Shown one piece after another: positions 51,755-60,918 of a stretch of 64,000 bases of DNA. The translations under genes were made by a program, and so were the position numbers. The notes under the pieces were generated by a model. The model made no database searches. It was not told where the DNA came from and saw only the letters and a program-made list of their open reading frames with translations. This DNA comes from Roseicella frigidaeris (GTDB lineage: Bacteria; Pseudomonadota; Alphaproteobacteria; Acetobacterales; Acetobacteraceae): positions 1-64,000 of the forward strand of contig NZ_QLIX01000023.1 in the NCBI RefSeq assembly GCF_003258945.1. The letters are read 5' to 3'. How positions within the stretch are numbered: position 1 is the stretch's first letter; every line of letters starts with the position of its first letter.

Positions 51755-52938
51755 GTGGCGGATGCCTCCCGGGCCGGCCCGCGATGCGCTTCCCGCCGCA
51801 GCAGCAGGAAGCCGGTGAAGACGCCGCAGGCGAGCGCGACGACGAGCGGCAGGCCATGCGTCGAGAGATCGAGGGCGAGGCCGGCGAGGCTCGGCCCGAG
51901 CAGCGCCCCTGCGCCCCAGAGCAGCCCCATCGCGGCATAGACGCCGACCAGGTCGGTGCCGCGGAAGCGGTCGCCGATGATCGCCAGCATGGTGGTGTAG
52001 AGGCCGACGAAGACGCCGCCCCAGAGGAACAGGGCGGGATAGGCGATCCAGGGCTCGCGCAGCAGCACCGGCCAGGCCAGCGCCCCGAGCGTGGCCAGCA
52101 GGCCGAGGCCGAGCATCAGCCGGCGCCGGTCCATCCGGTCGCAGAGCCAGCCGATGGGAAGCTGCAGCAGGATGGCGCCGAGCATGAGCGTGGTGATGAG
52201 CTGCGTGCCCGCCTGCTCCTCCCAGCCCAGCCGGACGGCATAGAGGGTGAGGAAGGAGAGGCCCGCCGTCTCCACCCCGGCATTGAGCGCCGTCGTCGCC
52301 ATGGCGACGGGCGCGAGGCGCAGCCAGCGCAGCAGGCCGCCAGGGCCATGCGCCCGCATCGGCGGCCGCACCACGCCCGGATGCAGCATCAGCAGCAGGG
52401 CGAGCAGCGCGATGCCGCTGCCGGCCGCGAAGGGTAGCAGCCCCTCCGCCCCGGTGAGGGAGAGGAGCAGCGGCCCGCCGGCGAAGCCGAGCGAGAGCAG
52501 CGCGGTGTAGGTCGCCATGATGCGGCCGCGCGTCGCGTCGTCGCTGAGCTCGCTCGCCCAGGTCTCGGTCAGCACGAAGAGGATCTCGGCGCCGATGCCG
52601 AGCCCGATGCGCAGCAGGAACCAGGCCCAGACCAGCGGCAGGGCGGGAAACAGCGGCAGCAGCAGGGCGGTGAGCAGCAGGGCGAAGAGGATCAGCGGCC
52701 GGGCGCCGAAGCGCCCCGCGAGGCGCGGCAGGGCGGGCGCCACCAGCAGCACGCCGAGCGCATGCATGGCGGCGTTGAGGCCGATCATCGTCTCGCCCAG
52801 GCCGCGCGCGGCGAGGTTCAGGGCGAGCAGCGGCGCGGCCAGGCTGTAGGTCAGGCCGAAGATGGTCGCGGCCGCGATGACGGCCGCGAGGGAGAGGCGC
52901 CGCGCCCGCGGCGAGAGGGCCGGCCGGTCATGGGACAT
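51751..52938 (-). CDS. MFS transporter
   Basis: A 395-residue protein with about twelve transmembrane helices. The loop 2-3 motif reads PRLAGRFGARPLI, close to the MFS consensus GxLaDrxGrkxxl; RIGLGIGAEILFVLTETWASELSDDATRGRI covers helices 4-5. It resembles the YcaD-like branch of small-solute exporters. The substrate is unknown. It is the first gene of an operon with the MipA/OmpV protein, which may couple efflux with the envelope. GGAGG precedes the ATG at 52938. The upstream spacer has a TATAAT sequence at 52995-53000. Confidence 0.88.
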   Translation of the reverse strand: MSHDRPALSPRARRLSLAAVIAAATIFGLTYSLAAPLLALNLAARGLGETMIGLNAAMHALGVLLVAPALPRLAGRFGARPLILFALLLTALLLPLFPALPLVWAWFLLRIGLGIGAEILFVLTETWASELSDDATRGRIMATYTALLSLGFAGGPLLLSLTGAEGLLPFAAGSGIALLALLLMLHPGVVRPPMRAHGPGGLLRWLRLAPVAMATTALNAGVETAGLSFLTLYAVRLGWEEQAGTQLITTLMLGAILLQLPIGWLCDRMDRRRLMLGLGLLATLGALAWPVLLREPWIAYPALFLWGGVFVGLYTTMLAIIGDRFRGTDLVGVYAAMGLLWGAGALLGPSLAGLALDLSTHGLPLVVALACGVFTGFLLLRREAHRGPAREASAT

Positions 52939-52994
52939 GGGTCAGCCTCCGCATCGCCGCGCTTGCATCTTTCCAGCCTCCGCCTTTTCTGTTC

Positions 52995-53000
52995 ATTATA
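52995..53000 (-). promoter_or_regulatory. TATAAT -10-like element for the MFS-MipA operon
   Basis: A perfect TATAAT on the minus strand about 57 bases before the MFS start, inside the AT-rich patch 52990-53030. No -35 lies at 16-18 bases; TTGGCA is at 23 bases, so an activator may be needed. An imperfect palindrome, GAATGACATGATTC, is next to it. Confidence 0.35.
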
Positions 53001-53108
53001 AGAATGACATGATTCGCATATGATGCCAACGCCTGTTCCACGCCCGTGCCCGGCGGCCGGGCGCGGCGCGCAGGCCGGAACGTCCCCGCGTCAGCCCGGA
53101 GCCCGTCG

Positions 53109-54485
53109 ATGATCGAACTCGTGCTGATCCTGTATGGCGGCGCCGTGGTGCGGCGCCGCTGGTGGCTGCTCGGCGCCTGCGGGCTGCTGTGGTTCGCGCT
53201 GGGCCTCGGCATCTTCGTCAACGCGCTGACGGAGGAAGTCCGGATCAACCCCGTCTGGTTCACCATCCCGCTCGTCATCGACGGCCTGCTCTCGCTGGGC
53301 GCCGCCTTCGGCAGCATCGGCGCCGGCAAGGGGCTGCGCTACGCCAAGGCCGGGCTGTTCCTGTTCCTCGCCCTGCTGATCTACGCGACGGCCGGGCGCG
53401 CCGACATGGTGATCGGCTTCGCCGCCGGCACCTTCCTGCTCGTCGACGCGGCCTGGCGGGCGAGCAGCGCCCATGTCGTCCGGTTCGCCGGCTGGCGGCG
53501 CGCCATCGCCTTCTCCGTCCTCGAGGCCGCCTTCGCGGTCTGGTCCTTCATCCCCTGGCCGACGAACTGGCGCGGCCAGGTGGGCATCGATGTCGGCACG
53601 CTGCTCATGTACTCCGCCCTCGGCCTCTGCACCCTGACCTGGCGCCTGGCCTGGCTGCCGGCGGGCGCGCCGATCTCGCGCGCCGTCGCGCGCGGCCTCC
53701 TCAAGCGCGGCCGCGGCCTGGCGATGATGCAGCGCCTGCCCGCGCTCCCGCCCCTCCCGGCCGGCCCGCGCATCACCGCCACGGTGCATGTCTGGACCCC
53801 GACCGGCGCCCTCGCCTCGGTGGACCGCGCCGTCAGCCGCTATGTCGCGGCGCGCGACGCGCAGGGCGTGATCTCGACCGGCCATGCCGCGCTCGAGGCC
53901 GGCGGCCTCTATATCAGCCACTATCCCGCGGTGGAGATCGAGCGCTCGCCGGACGACTTCCGCCGCACGCTCCGCGCCACGCCGGACAACGACGTGCCCG
54001 GCCGCTTCCAGCCGAGCTATGCCGAGGAGGCCGCGGGCTGGTGCGACTCCACCATGAAGGTCGCCATCCCCGGCGTGGACGCGGCGGCGCTCCGCCGCTT
54101 CTGGGAGGCCTATGGCGCGGACGCCACCTACAATCTGACCAGCCGCAACTGCTCGAGCACGGTGGCGACCGCCCTCGATGCCGGCATCGAGGGCGTCCTC
54201 GCGCCCCAGGCTGGCAGGCCCTATGTCCTGCTGCGCCTGCTGTTCAGCCCGGAGCTGTGGATCGCCGCGCAGCTCCGCCGCCGCGCCGCCGCCATGGCCT
54301 GGACGCCCGGCATCGTCCTCGACTACGCGCGGGCGCTCTCCTACGTCGTCGCCCTGCCCCAGCGTCTGGGTTTGGGTCGGGGCCCCGCGGCACGCGACGC
54401 GGCGGCGGAGGCCCCGGCCGGCCAGGCGCCGGAGGGCGGCGCGCCCCTGCCGCAGGACCCGGGCGCCGGGACGCTCTCGGCCTGA
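53109..54485 (+). CDS. HdeD-like membrane domain fused to a possible papain-like domain
   Basis: A 458-residue protein. The N-terminal 200 residues form about six transmembrane helices of HdeD/DUF308 type (RRRWWLLGACGLLWFALGLGIF, SLGAAFGSIGAGKGLRYAKAGLF). After a short linker, about 240-385 is soluble and shows ISTGHAALEAGGLYISHYP and TYNLTSRNCSSTVATALDAG. The order His before Asn-Cys is that of permuted papain-fold hydrolases, so a cysteine hydrolase on the inner membrane is possible (inference). A Pro/Ala tail follows. It is divergent from the MFS-MipA operon, with the AT-rich spacer shared. HdeD-like proteins are known from acid and heat resistance. Confidence 0.75.
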   Translation: MIELVLILYGGAVVRRRWWLLGACGLLWFALGLGIFVNALTEEVRINPVWFTIPLVIDGLLSLGAAFGSIGAGKGLRYAKAGLFLFLALLIYATAGRADMVIGFAAGTFLLVDAAWRASSAHVVRFAGWRRAIAFSVLEAAFAVWSFIPWPTNWRGQVGIDVGTLLMYSALGLCTLTWRLAWLPAGAPISRAVARGLLKRGRGLAMMQRLPALPPLPAGPRITATVHVWTPTGALASVDRAVSRYVAARDAQGVISTGHAALEAGGLYISHYPAVEIERSPDDFRRTLRATPDNDVPGRFQPSYAEEAAGWCDSTMKVAIPGVDAAALRRFWEAYGADATYNLTSRNCSSTVATALDAGIEGVLAPQAGRPYVLLRLLFSPELWIAAQLRRRAAAMAWTPGIVLDYARALSYVVALPQRLGLGRGPAARDAAAEAPAGQAPEGGAPLPQDPGAGTLSA

Positions 54486-54566
54486 CGGGTTGTCCTCCGC
54501 CCCGGCCGGGTTAGGCTGGCGGCATGAAGGCGCGCCTCGCAGCGGGCCCATGACACGGAGGAAGAC

Positions 54567-55778
54567 ATGTCCCGCTTCAGGAGCGCGGCCCTCGCGCTCG
54601 CCCTCGGGCTCGCGCCCGGGGTGGCGCCAGCGCAGGTCTCGGACGACGTGGTGCGCGTCGGCGTGCTCAACGACCTCTCCGGCCCCTATGCCGATTTCGC
54701 CGGCCCCGGCTCGGTGGTCGCGGCGCGCCTGGCCATCGAGGACATGGGCGGCAAGGTGCTCGGCAAGCCGGTCGAGGTGATCGGCGGCGACCACCAGAAC
54801 AAGCCCGATGTCGGCGCCGCGCTCGCCCGCCGCTGGATCGACACCGACCGGGTGGACATGGTGATCGACATGCCGAACTCGGCCGTCGCGCTCGCCGTGC
54901 AGCAGGTGGGGCGGGAACGCAACCGCATCATCATCAACACCTCGGCCGCCACCACCGAGCTGACGGGCAAGCAGTGCTCGCCGGTCGGCTTCCACTGGGT
55001 GCTCGACAGCTACGCGCTGACCAGCGGCATCACCCGCGCCGTGATGCGCCAGGGCGGCAAGAGCTGGTACTACCTCACCGTCGACTACGAGGGCGGCTAC
55101 GCGCAGGAGCGCGCCTCCGAGGTCGTGATCAACGCCGAGGGCGGCAAGGTGATGGGCCGCGCCCGGCACCCGCTGAACACCGCCGACTTCTCCTCCTTCC
55201 TGCTGCAGGCCCAGGCCTCCCGCGCGCAGGTGGTGGCGCTGGCCAATGCCGGCACCGACACGGTCACCGCCATCAAGCAGGCCGGCGAGTTCGGGCTGAC
55301 GAAGCAGGGCCAGCGCCTGGTCGGCTTCTTCGTCAACATCACCGACATCAAGGCGCTCGGCCTGCCGACGGCGCAGGGCGTGGTCTCGGTCGATGCCTGG
55401 TACTGGGACCAGGACGACGAGACCCGGGCCTTCGCGCAGCGCTTCGCCGCGCGCCACCAGGGCCGGATGCCGACGCAGTACCAGGCCGGCGTCTATTCCG
55501 GCGTGCGGCACTGGCTGAAGGCGATCGAGGCCGCCGGCACCGACGAGGCGATGGCGGTCGCGGCCAAGATGCGCGAGCTGCCGGTGCAGGACGTCTTCAC
55601 GAAGAACGGCCGGGTCCGCGCCGATGGCCGGCACGTGCACGACGTGCATCTGGTCGAGGTGAAGAAGCCCGAGGAGTCGAAGGGCCCCTGGGACCTCTAC
55701 CGCATCGTCGCCACCATCCCCGCCGACCAGGCCTTCCGGCCGCTGAACGAGGGCGGCTGCCCGCTGGTGGCGCCATGA
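54567..55778 (+). CDS. ABC transporter substrate-binding protein, LivK type
   Basis: A 403-residue periplasmic binding protein. Signal peptide LALALGLAPGVAPAQ, then VVRVGVLNDLSGPYADFAGPGSVVAARLAIEDMGG, IDMPNSAVALAVQQVGRE and YYLTVDYEGGYAQE, typical of the type I leucine/isoleucine/valine fold. Such proteins bind branched-chain or aromatic acids. No LivHMGF genes are present, so the permease is elsewhere. It overlaps the following dehydrogenase gene as ATGA, which implies the ligand is related to that enzyme's substrate. Confidence 0.9.
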   Translation: MSRFRSAALALALGLAPGVAPAQVSDDVVRVGVLNDLSGPYADFAGPGSVVAARLAIEDMGGKVLGKPVEVIGGDHQNKPDVGAALARRWIDTDRVDMVIDMPNSAVALAVQQVGRERNRIIINTSAATTELTGKQCSPVGFHWVLDSYALTSGITRAVMRQGGKSWYYLTVDYEGGYAQERASEVVINAEGGKVMGRARHPLNTADFSSFLLQAQASRAQVVALANAGTDTVTAIKQAGEFGLTKQGQRLVGFFVNITDIKALGLPTAQGVVSVDAWYWDQDDETRAFAQRFAARHQGRMPTQYQAGVYSGVRHWLKAIEAAGTDEAMAVAAKMRELPVQDVFTKNGRVRADGRHVHDVHLVEVKKPEESKGPWDLYRIVATIPADQAFRPLNEGGCPLVAP

Positions 55779-56740
55779 GCGGCGGCGAGGGCGTGCCAAG
55801 GGGCGTTCCGGGGGGCGCATCGGGCCCGCTCGGCTTCGTCGGCCTCGGCGCCATGGGCGCGCCGATGGTCCGCCGGCTGCTCGCGGCCGGGCACCGGGTG
55901 CTGGTGCACGACGTGAATCCGGCGGCAGTTGCCGCCGCCGTCTCGCGCGGCGCCGCGGCGCGGGACAGCCCGGCGGCGGTCGCCGCCGAGGCGCCGGCGG
56001 TGCTGGTCAGCCTGCCGACGCCTGCCGTGGTGCAGCAGGTGGCGCTCGGCGCCCGCGGGCTGCGCGAGGGCCTCGACGGCGGCGGGGCGATGCGGATCTA
56101 TGTCGATCTCTCGACCACGGGCGCGCAGATGGCGCAGCAGGTCGCCGCCGGCCTGGCGCCGCAGGGCGTCGTCGCGCTCGACGCGCCGGTCTCGGGCGGC
56201 GTCGCCGGCGCCGAGGCGGGCAGCCTCTCGGTCATGGCGGCCGGCGAGCGCGCCGCCTTCGACGCGATGCGGCCGGTGCTCGAGGCGATCGGCAGCAACA
56301 CGGTCTTCGTCGGCGAGGCGGTCGGGCTCGGCCAGACCTTGAAGCTGGTGAACAACCTGCTGGCGGCGACCACCTGGGCGGCGGCCTGCGAGGCGCTGGC
56401 CATGGGCGCCAAGGCCGGGCTCGATCCCGAGCTGATGGTCTCGGTCATCAACCGCAGCTCCGGCCGCAGCTTCCCGACCGAGCGCTTCGCCGCCGGGCCG
56501 GTGCTGTCGCGGCGCTTCGACTTCGGCTTCCGGATGGAGCTGATGGCCAAGGACATGCGCCTCGCCCTGCAGGAGGCGGAGGCGCTCGGCCTGGTCATGC
56601 CGACCAGCCGGGCGGCGCAGACGCTCTACGGGCTGGCGATGGCCGGCGGCGGCGCGACGGAGGACGTCACCGCCCTCGCCCGCCTCACCGAGGGCTGGGC
56701 CGGCGTCGAGATCGCCGACCCGCGCCGCAACGAGGGGTGA
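55775..56740 (+). CDS. NAD(P)-dependent beta-hydroxyacid dehydrogenase
   Basis: A 321-residue protein of the 3-hydroxyisobutyrate dehydrogenase family. The Rossmann start is GFVGLGAMGAPMVRRLLAAGHRV, the substrate motif VDLSTTGAQMAQQVA and DAPVSGGVAGAEAGSLSVMA, and the catalytic lysine lies in LKLVNNLLAATTW. The first 15 residues (Ser/Gly/Pro-rich) precede the Rossmann fold and may not be needed. It oxidises a 3-hydroxyacid with NAD(P). It is translationally coupled to the LivK-like binding protein. The substrate is unknown. Confidence 0.88.
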   Translation: MSGGEGVPRGVPGGASGPLGFVGLGAMGAPMVRRLLAAGHRVLVHDVNPAAVAAAVSRGAAARDSPAAVAAEAPAVLVSLPTPAVVQQVALGARGLREGLDGGGAMRIYVDLSTTGAQMAQQVAAGLAPQGVVALDAPVSGGVAGAEAGSLSVMAAGERAAFDAMRPVLEAIGSNTVFVGEAVGLGQTLKLVNNLLAATTWAAACEALAMGAKAGLDPELMVSVINRSSGRSFPTERFAAGPVLSRRFDFGFRMELMAKDMRLALQEAEALGLVMPTSRAAQTLYGLAMAGGGATEDVTALARLTEGWAGVEIADPRRNEG

Positions 56741-56773
56741 CCGAGCGGCCGCGCGCAGCGACGTCCTGGGGCG

Positions 56774-58987
56774 CTACGCCAGCAGCACCGCCGTGATCTC
56801 GCCGCTGCGCCGGGCCACGTTCATCGCCACCGAATCGCCGCCCGCGCGCGTCAGCTCGATATCGATGCGCGCCTCGCCGAGCGAGAGGTTGCGCAGCAGC
56901 ACCCGGTCGAGCCCGGCCGGCAGCACCGGCCGCTCCAGCCGCACCAGCCGCGCCTTCGGGTCGAAGGAGAGGCCGAGGCAGGCGCCGAGCAGCCCGATCG
57001 GCGCCGCCGCCGCCCAGGCCTGCGGCGCGCAGGCCACCGGATAGGCGGTCGGCCCCTGGCCGCCGCGGCGCGGGAAGCCGCAGAACAGCTCCGGCAGCCG
57101 CCGCAGGTCGAGCTTGCCCGCCGCCGCCGAGAGCCCCTCCAGCAGCCGCGCCGCCGCGGCGCGGTGGCCGTAGCGGGCAAGGCCCATGCCGATCAGCGCC
57201 GTGTCGTGCGGCCAGACCGAGCCGTTGTGGTAGCTCATCGGGTTGTAGCGGCGCTCGGTGGTGGCCAGGGTGCGGATGCCCCAGCCGGAATGGAAGCTGC
57301 CATCCAGCAGGTGCCGCGCCACCATGGCGGCGCGCTCCGGCGCGGCGAGGCCGCCGAGCAGCACCTGCCCGGCATTCGAGCTGCGCACCCGGCAGGGCCG
57401 CTTGTCGCCATCGAGCGCCAGGGCGTAGAGGCCGAGCTCCTCGCACCAGAAGCGCGCCTCGAAGCGCTCGCGCAGCGCCGCCGCCTGGCGCTCCATCGCC
57501 GCGGCCCGCGCCTCCGGCAGGCCGAGGGCGCGGGCGATGCGGGCGCCGGCCAGCCAGGCGGCATGCACATAGGCCTGCACCTCGCAGAGCGCGATCGGCC
57601 CCTGCGCCAGCGTGCCATCGGCATGCGAGACGGAATCCCAGCTATCCTTCCAGCCCTGGTTGGCGAGGCCGGTCGCGGTGCGGCGGCCATACTCGACGAA
57701 GCCGTCGCCGTCGCGGTCGCCATGCTGCTCGATCCAGCCGAGCGCCGCCTCGAGATGCGGCCAGAGCGGGCGCAGCGCCTCGGCCTCGCCGGTGCGGTCC
57801 AGCCAGGCGCCGGCCAGCGCGACGAAGAGCGGCGTCGAATCGATGCTGCCGTAGTAGCGGCCGAAGGGCACCTCGCCGAGATCGGCCATCTCGCCGTGCC
57901 GCATCTCGTGCAGGATCTTGCCCGGCTCGGCATCCGCCGCGGCGTCGAAGCCGGTCGCCTGCATGGAGGCGAGGTGGCGCAGCACGCCGAGCGCCAGCGC
58001 CGGGTCGAGCCAGAGGGTGAGCCAGGCGGTGATCAGGCTGTCGCGGCCGAAGACGGTGCTGAACCAGGGCACGCCGGCATAGGGGAAGGGCCCGTCCGGC
58101 GTCGCCGTGCTGAGCATGGTGAGGTCGGCGACCGAGCGGCCGATCATCTCGTCGAAGCCGGTATCGGCGGTGACGACCGAGGCCGAGCGCGCCTGCGCCG
58201 CGCGCCGCGCCCGGCTGTCCTCCCAGAGGGCGCGCAGGAAGGCGGCGCCGGCTGCCTCCCGCGGCGGCGTGCCGCAGGCATGGCCGGCATCGCTGACGCA
58301 GCGGGTCTCGACCAGCAGGGTGCGCCGCTCGCCGGGGGCGAGGGCGATCTCGAACACCGCCGTCTCCGCCTCGATGCGCGCCGGGCGCGGCTCGAAGCGC
58401 AGCCGGGTCTCGCGCCGCTTCGAATCGAGCCCGGTATAGGCGAGGATGAGGCCGGCCGGCCCCTCGGCCGGCGGATGCAGGGTGCCGCGCTGCGCCCGCC
58501 GCTCGCCGCGCACCTCGAAGAGGTCGGCGAAATCGGATTCGACGCGGATCGCCAGCTCGAGCCGCAGCGCCTGCATGGAGTGGTTGCGCAACGCGATGCG
58601 CTCGTAGCAGGTTCCGTTGCGCAGGAAGATCGAGCGCCGGAGGTGCAGCAGGTCCTTCTCGATGCCCGGCGCCCCGGCCAGGCCGGGCAGGTCCGGGTTG
58701 GTCAGGTCGCAGGTGAGCATGGCGCCGTCGTCGGAGACGGCGGAGCTCAGCAGCAGCAGCCGCCGCCCGGCCAGCGTCAGCTCCAGCCGCGACAGGTGCC
58801 GCGTGTCGCGGTGATAGAGCCCCTCCGGCCCGCCCGGCTGAGGCAGCGCGTCGCCGTCGCGGTTCAGCACGGCGAAGGTGTCGTCGCCCTTGAGCACGCG
58901 CGGCCGCATCTCCTGCAGCGAGACGCTGGCGGTGATGGCATGCGCATCCGCGCCGTCATTGGCCGGCAGGGCGTGGGGTGCGGACAT
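56774..58987 (-). CDS. Glycogen-debranching-type glucosidase (GDE_N / amylo-alpha-1,6-glucosidase)
   Basis: A 737-residue cytosolic protein. The N-terminal beta-domain (about 25-220) carries VLKGDDTFAVLNRDGDALPQPGGPEGLYHRDTRHLSRLEL, the GDE_N_bis start. An (alpha/alpha)6-barrel follows with FSTVFGRDSLITAWLTLWLDP, GWKDSWDSVSHADG and MSYHNGSVWPHDTALIGMGL, where acids fit catalysis. It probably hydrolyses alpha-1,6 or related glucans; trehalose- or mannosylglycerate-like substrates have been proposed for relatives. GAGGAA precedes the ATG at 58987. It is divergent from the type III PKS operon. Confidence 0.85.
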   Translation of the reverse strand: MSAPHALPANDGADAHAITASVSLQEMRPRVLKGDDTFAVLNRDGDALPQPGGPEGLYHRDTRHLSRLELTLAGRRLLLLSSAVSDDGAMLTCDLTNPDLPGLAGAPGIEKDLLHLRRSIFLRNGTCYERIALRNHSMQALRLELAIRVESDFADLFEVRGERRAQRGTLHPPAEGPAGLILAYTGLDSKRRETRLRFEPRPARIEAETAVFEIALAPGERRTLLVETRCVSDAGHACGTPPREAAGAAFLRALWEDSRARRAAQARSASVVTADTGFDEMIGRSVADLTMLSTATPDGPFPYAGVPWFSTVFGRDSLITAWLTLWLDPALALGVLRHLASMQATGFDAAADAEPGKILHEMRHGEMADLGEVPFGRYYGSIDSTPLFVALAGAWLDRTGEAEALRPLWPHLEAALGWIEQHGDRDGDGFVEYGRRTATGLANQGWKDSWDSVSHADGTLAQGPIALCEVQAYVHAAWLAGARIARALGLPEARAAAMERQAAALRERFEARFWCEELGLYALALDGDKRPCRVRSSNAGQVLLGGLAAPERAAMVARHLLDGSFHSGWGIRTLATTERRYNPMSYHNGSVWPHDTALIGMGLARYGHRAAAARLLEGLSAAAGKLDLRRLPELFCGFPRRGGQGPTAYPVACAPQAWAAAAPIGLLGACLGLSFDPKARLVRLERPVLPAGLDRVLLRNLSLGEARIDIELTRAGGDSVAMNVARRSGEITAVLLA

Positions 58988-59168
58988 GGCAGGTTCCTCG
59001 GGCCGGTGCGGGAGGGAGGGCAGACGGAGGGGCAGACGGAGGGAAGGAATGGCGCTGGGCCGCAGCCGCAACCCGCCGGCCCCAGGAAACACGCATGCGT
59101 GACCGGTTTCTCTCCGGTCGGCGGAGGCCGGACGGCCCATTGCGGCGGCGCGGCCCCATCTCCTCCGG

Positions 59169-60227
59169 GTGACCCAGCCGCACATCAACCGCATCGCCAC
59201 CGCCCTGCCGCAGCACGAGGTGCACACGGCCTTTCGCCGCTTCGCCGGGCGGCAGATCGTCGCGCCGGGGCTGCGCGACGCCTTCGGCCGCCTGGCCGAG
59301 CGGGCGCAGATCGAGCGCCGCTGGTCGGTGCTGGAGCCGGAGGCGGATGCCAGCGGCACCACGGACGGCTTCTACCGCACCGACCGCTTCCCCGGCACCG
59401 CCGCCCGCATGGCCCGCTTCGAGGCCGAGGCGCCGGCGCTGGCCGAGGCGGCGGGGCTGGCGCTCGGGCTGGAGCGCGAGGGGCCGGGGCTGACGCAGCT
59501 GCTGCTCGCCACCTGCACCGGCTTCGCCGCCCCCGGCCTCGACCACTGGATCATCCGCCGCTTCGGCCTGCCCGGCTCGGTGGAGCGCAGCGTCATCGGC
59601 TTCATGGGCTGCCAGGCGGCGCTCAACGCGCTGAAGCTGGCGCACCACATCGTCCGCAGCGACCACCGCGCCCGGGTGCTGGTGCTGAACCTCGAGCTGT
59701 GCAGCCTGCACCTGCAGCCGGCGACCGGCCTCGAGCAGCTTCTCTGCTTCCTGCTCTTCGCCGATGGCTGCTCGGCGGCGCTGGTCTCGGCCGAGCCGAC
59801 GGGGCTGGCGATCGAGGGCTTCCACGCCGCGCTGGTGCCGGAGGCGGCCGACCAGATCACCTGGCGCATCGGCGATGCCGGCTTCGACATGACCCTCTCC
59901 GGCTTCGTGCCGCTCACCCTGGCCCGCGCCCTGCCCGGCCAGGCGGAAGCCATCCTCGCCGGCCTGCCGGTCGAGGCCATCGACCTCTGGGCGGTGCATC
60001 CGGGCGGCCGCAGCGTGCTCGACGCCGTGGCGCGCGGCCTCGAACTCGACGGGGCGGCGCTCGATGTCAGCCGCGCGGTGCTGCGCGAGCACGGCAACAT
60101 GTCCTCGGCGACGGTGATGTTCGTCCTCGCCCGCATGCTGGCCGGGGCGCGGCGCGGCCAGCGCGGCTGCGCCCTCGCCTTCGGCCCCGGCCTCTCGGCC
60201 GAGACCATGCGCTTCCGGGTGGCCTGA
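59169..60227 (+). CDS. Type III polyketide synthase
   Basis: A 352-residue chalcone/stilbene-synthase-fold enzyme. The catalytic triad is C148 in GFMGCQAALNAL, H277 in WAVHPGGRSV and N310 in EHGNMSSATV, and the Cys-His-Asn order is that of CHS. It condenses malonyl-CoA onto an acyl starter to make alkylpyrones or resorcinols; the starter cannot be told from sequence. The start appears to be the GTG at 59169, without a clear ribosome site, so it is uncertain. It is first of a three-gene operon with a methyltransferase (1-base gap) and an FAD oxidoreductase. Confidence 0.92.
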   Translation: MTQPHINRIATALPQHEVHTAFRRFAGRQIVAPGLRDAFGRLAERAQIERRWSVLEPEADASGTTDGFYRTDRFPGTAARMARFEAEAPALAEAAGLALGLEREGPGLTQLLLATCTGFAAPGLDHWIIRRFGLPGSVERSVIGFMGCQAALNALKLAHHIVRSDHRARVLVLNLELCSLHLQPATGLEQLLCFLLFADGCSAALVSAEPTGLAIEGFHAALVPEAADQITWRIGDAGFDMTLSGFVPLTLARALPGQAEAILAGLPVEAIDLWAVHPGGRSVLDAVARGLELDGAALDVSRAVLREHGNMSSATVMFVLARMLAGARRGQRGCALAFGPGLSAETMRFRVA

Positions 60228-60228
60228 G

Positions 60229-60918
60229 ATGCTGGACCGGCGCAGCACGGCCGCCGAATGGATGGATGACGCGGCGGCGAGCGAGCCGGCCTTCGCCGGG
60301 GCGCTGCGCGACCTCGCCCGCGTCAACCGCCTGAGCCTCGCCTACCGGCCGGTGCTGCGCTGGCTGGACCGGCTGGTGGCGGAGACCGGGGCGCGCCGCC
60401 TCTCGGTGCTCGATGTCGGGGCCGGCGGCGGCGACATGCTGCTGCGGATCGCCGCCTGGGCCAGGCATCGGGGGGTGACGGTGACGCTCACCGGGCTCGA
60501 CCGCAGCCCCTGGTCGGCGCGCCATGCCGCCGCCGCCGGGGTGCCGGCGGACTGGCTCACCTGCGACCTCTTCGCCCTCGAGCCGGAGCGGCGCTTCGAC
60601 GTGGTGCTGTGCAGCCTCTTCGCGCACCACCTGCCGGACCCGGAGCTGGTGCGCTTCCTGCGCTGGCTGGAGGCGCATGCCGCGCGCGGCTGGCTGATCT
60701 CCGACCTGCACCGGCACTGGCTGCCCTGGGGCTTCGTCTGGGGCAGCTTCCGGCTGCTGCGCCTCGACCCGATGGTGGTGCATGACGGCCCGGTCTCGAT
60801 CGCCCGCGCCTTCACCCGCGCCGATTGGGCGCGGTTGCTCGCCGCGGCCGGGGTGGAGGCGGAGATCGCCTGGGCCTTCCCCTTCCGCTGGCTGGTCGGC
60901 CGGCGCCGCGGCGGATGA
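60229..60918 (+). CDS. Class I SAM-dependent methyltransferase (PKS operon)
   Basis: A 229-residue methyltransferase. SAM binding is VLDVGAGGGDMLLRIAAWA (motif I), TGLDRSPWSARHAAAAG with the acid of motif II, and FDVVLCSLFAHHLPDPELVRFLRWL. The C-terminal part contains HDGPVSIARAFTRADWARLLAAAG, typical of the UbiE-like branch. It probably methylates the hydroxyl or ring carbon of the polyketide product. It starts 1 base after the PKS stop, and its own stop overlaps the oxidoreductase start. Confidence 0.88.
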   Translation: MLDRRSTAAEWMDDAAASEPAFAGALRDLARVNRLSLAYRPVLRWLDRLVAETGARRLSVLDVGAGGGDMLLRIAAWARHRGVTVTLTGLDRSPWSARHAAAAGVPADWLTCDLFALEPERRFDVVLCSLFAHHLPDPELVRFLRWLEAHAARGWLISDLHRHWLPWGFVWGSFRLLRLDPMVVHDGPVSIARAFTRADWARLLAAAGVEAEIAWAFPFRWLVGRRRGG

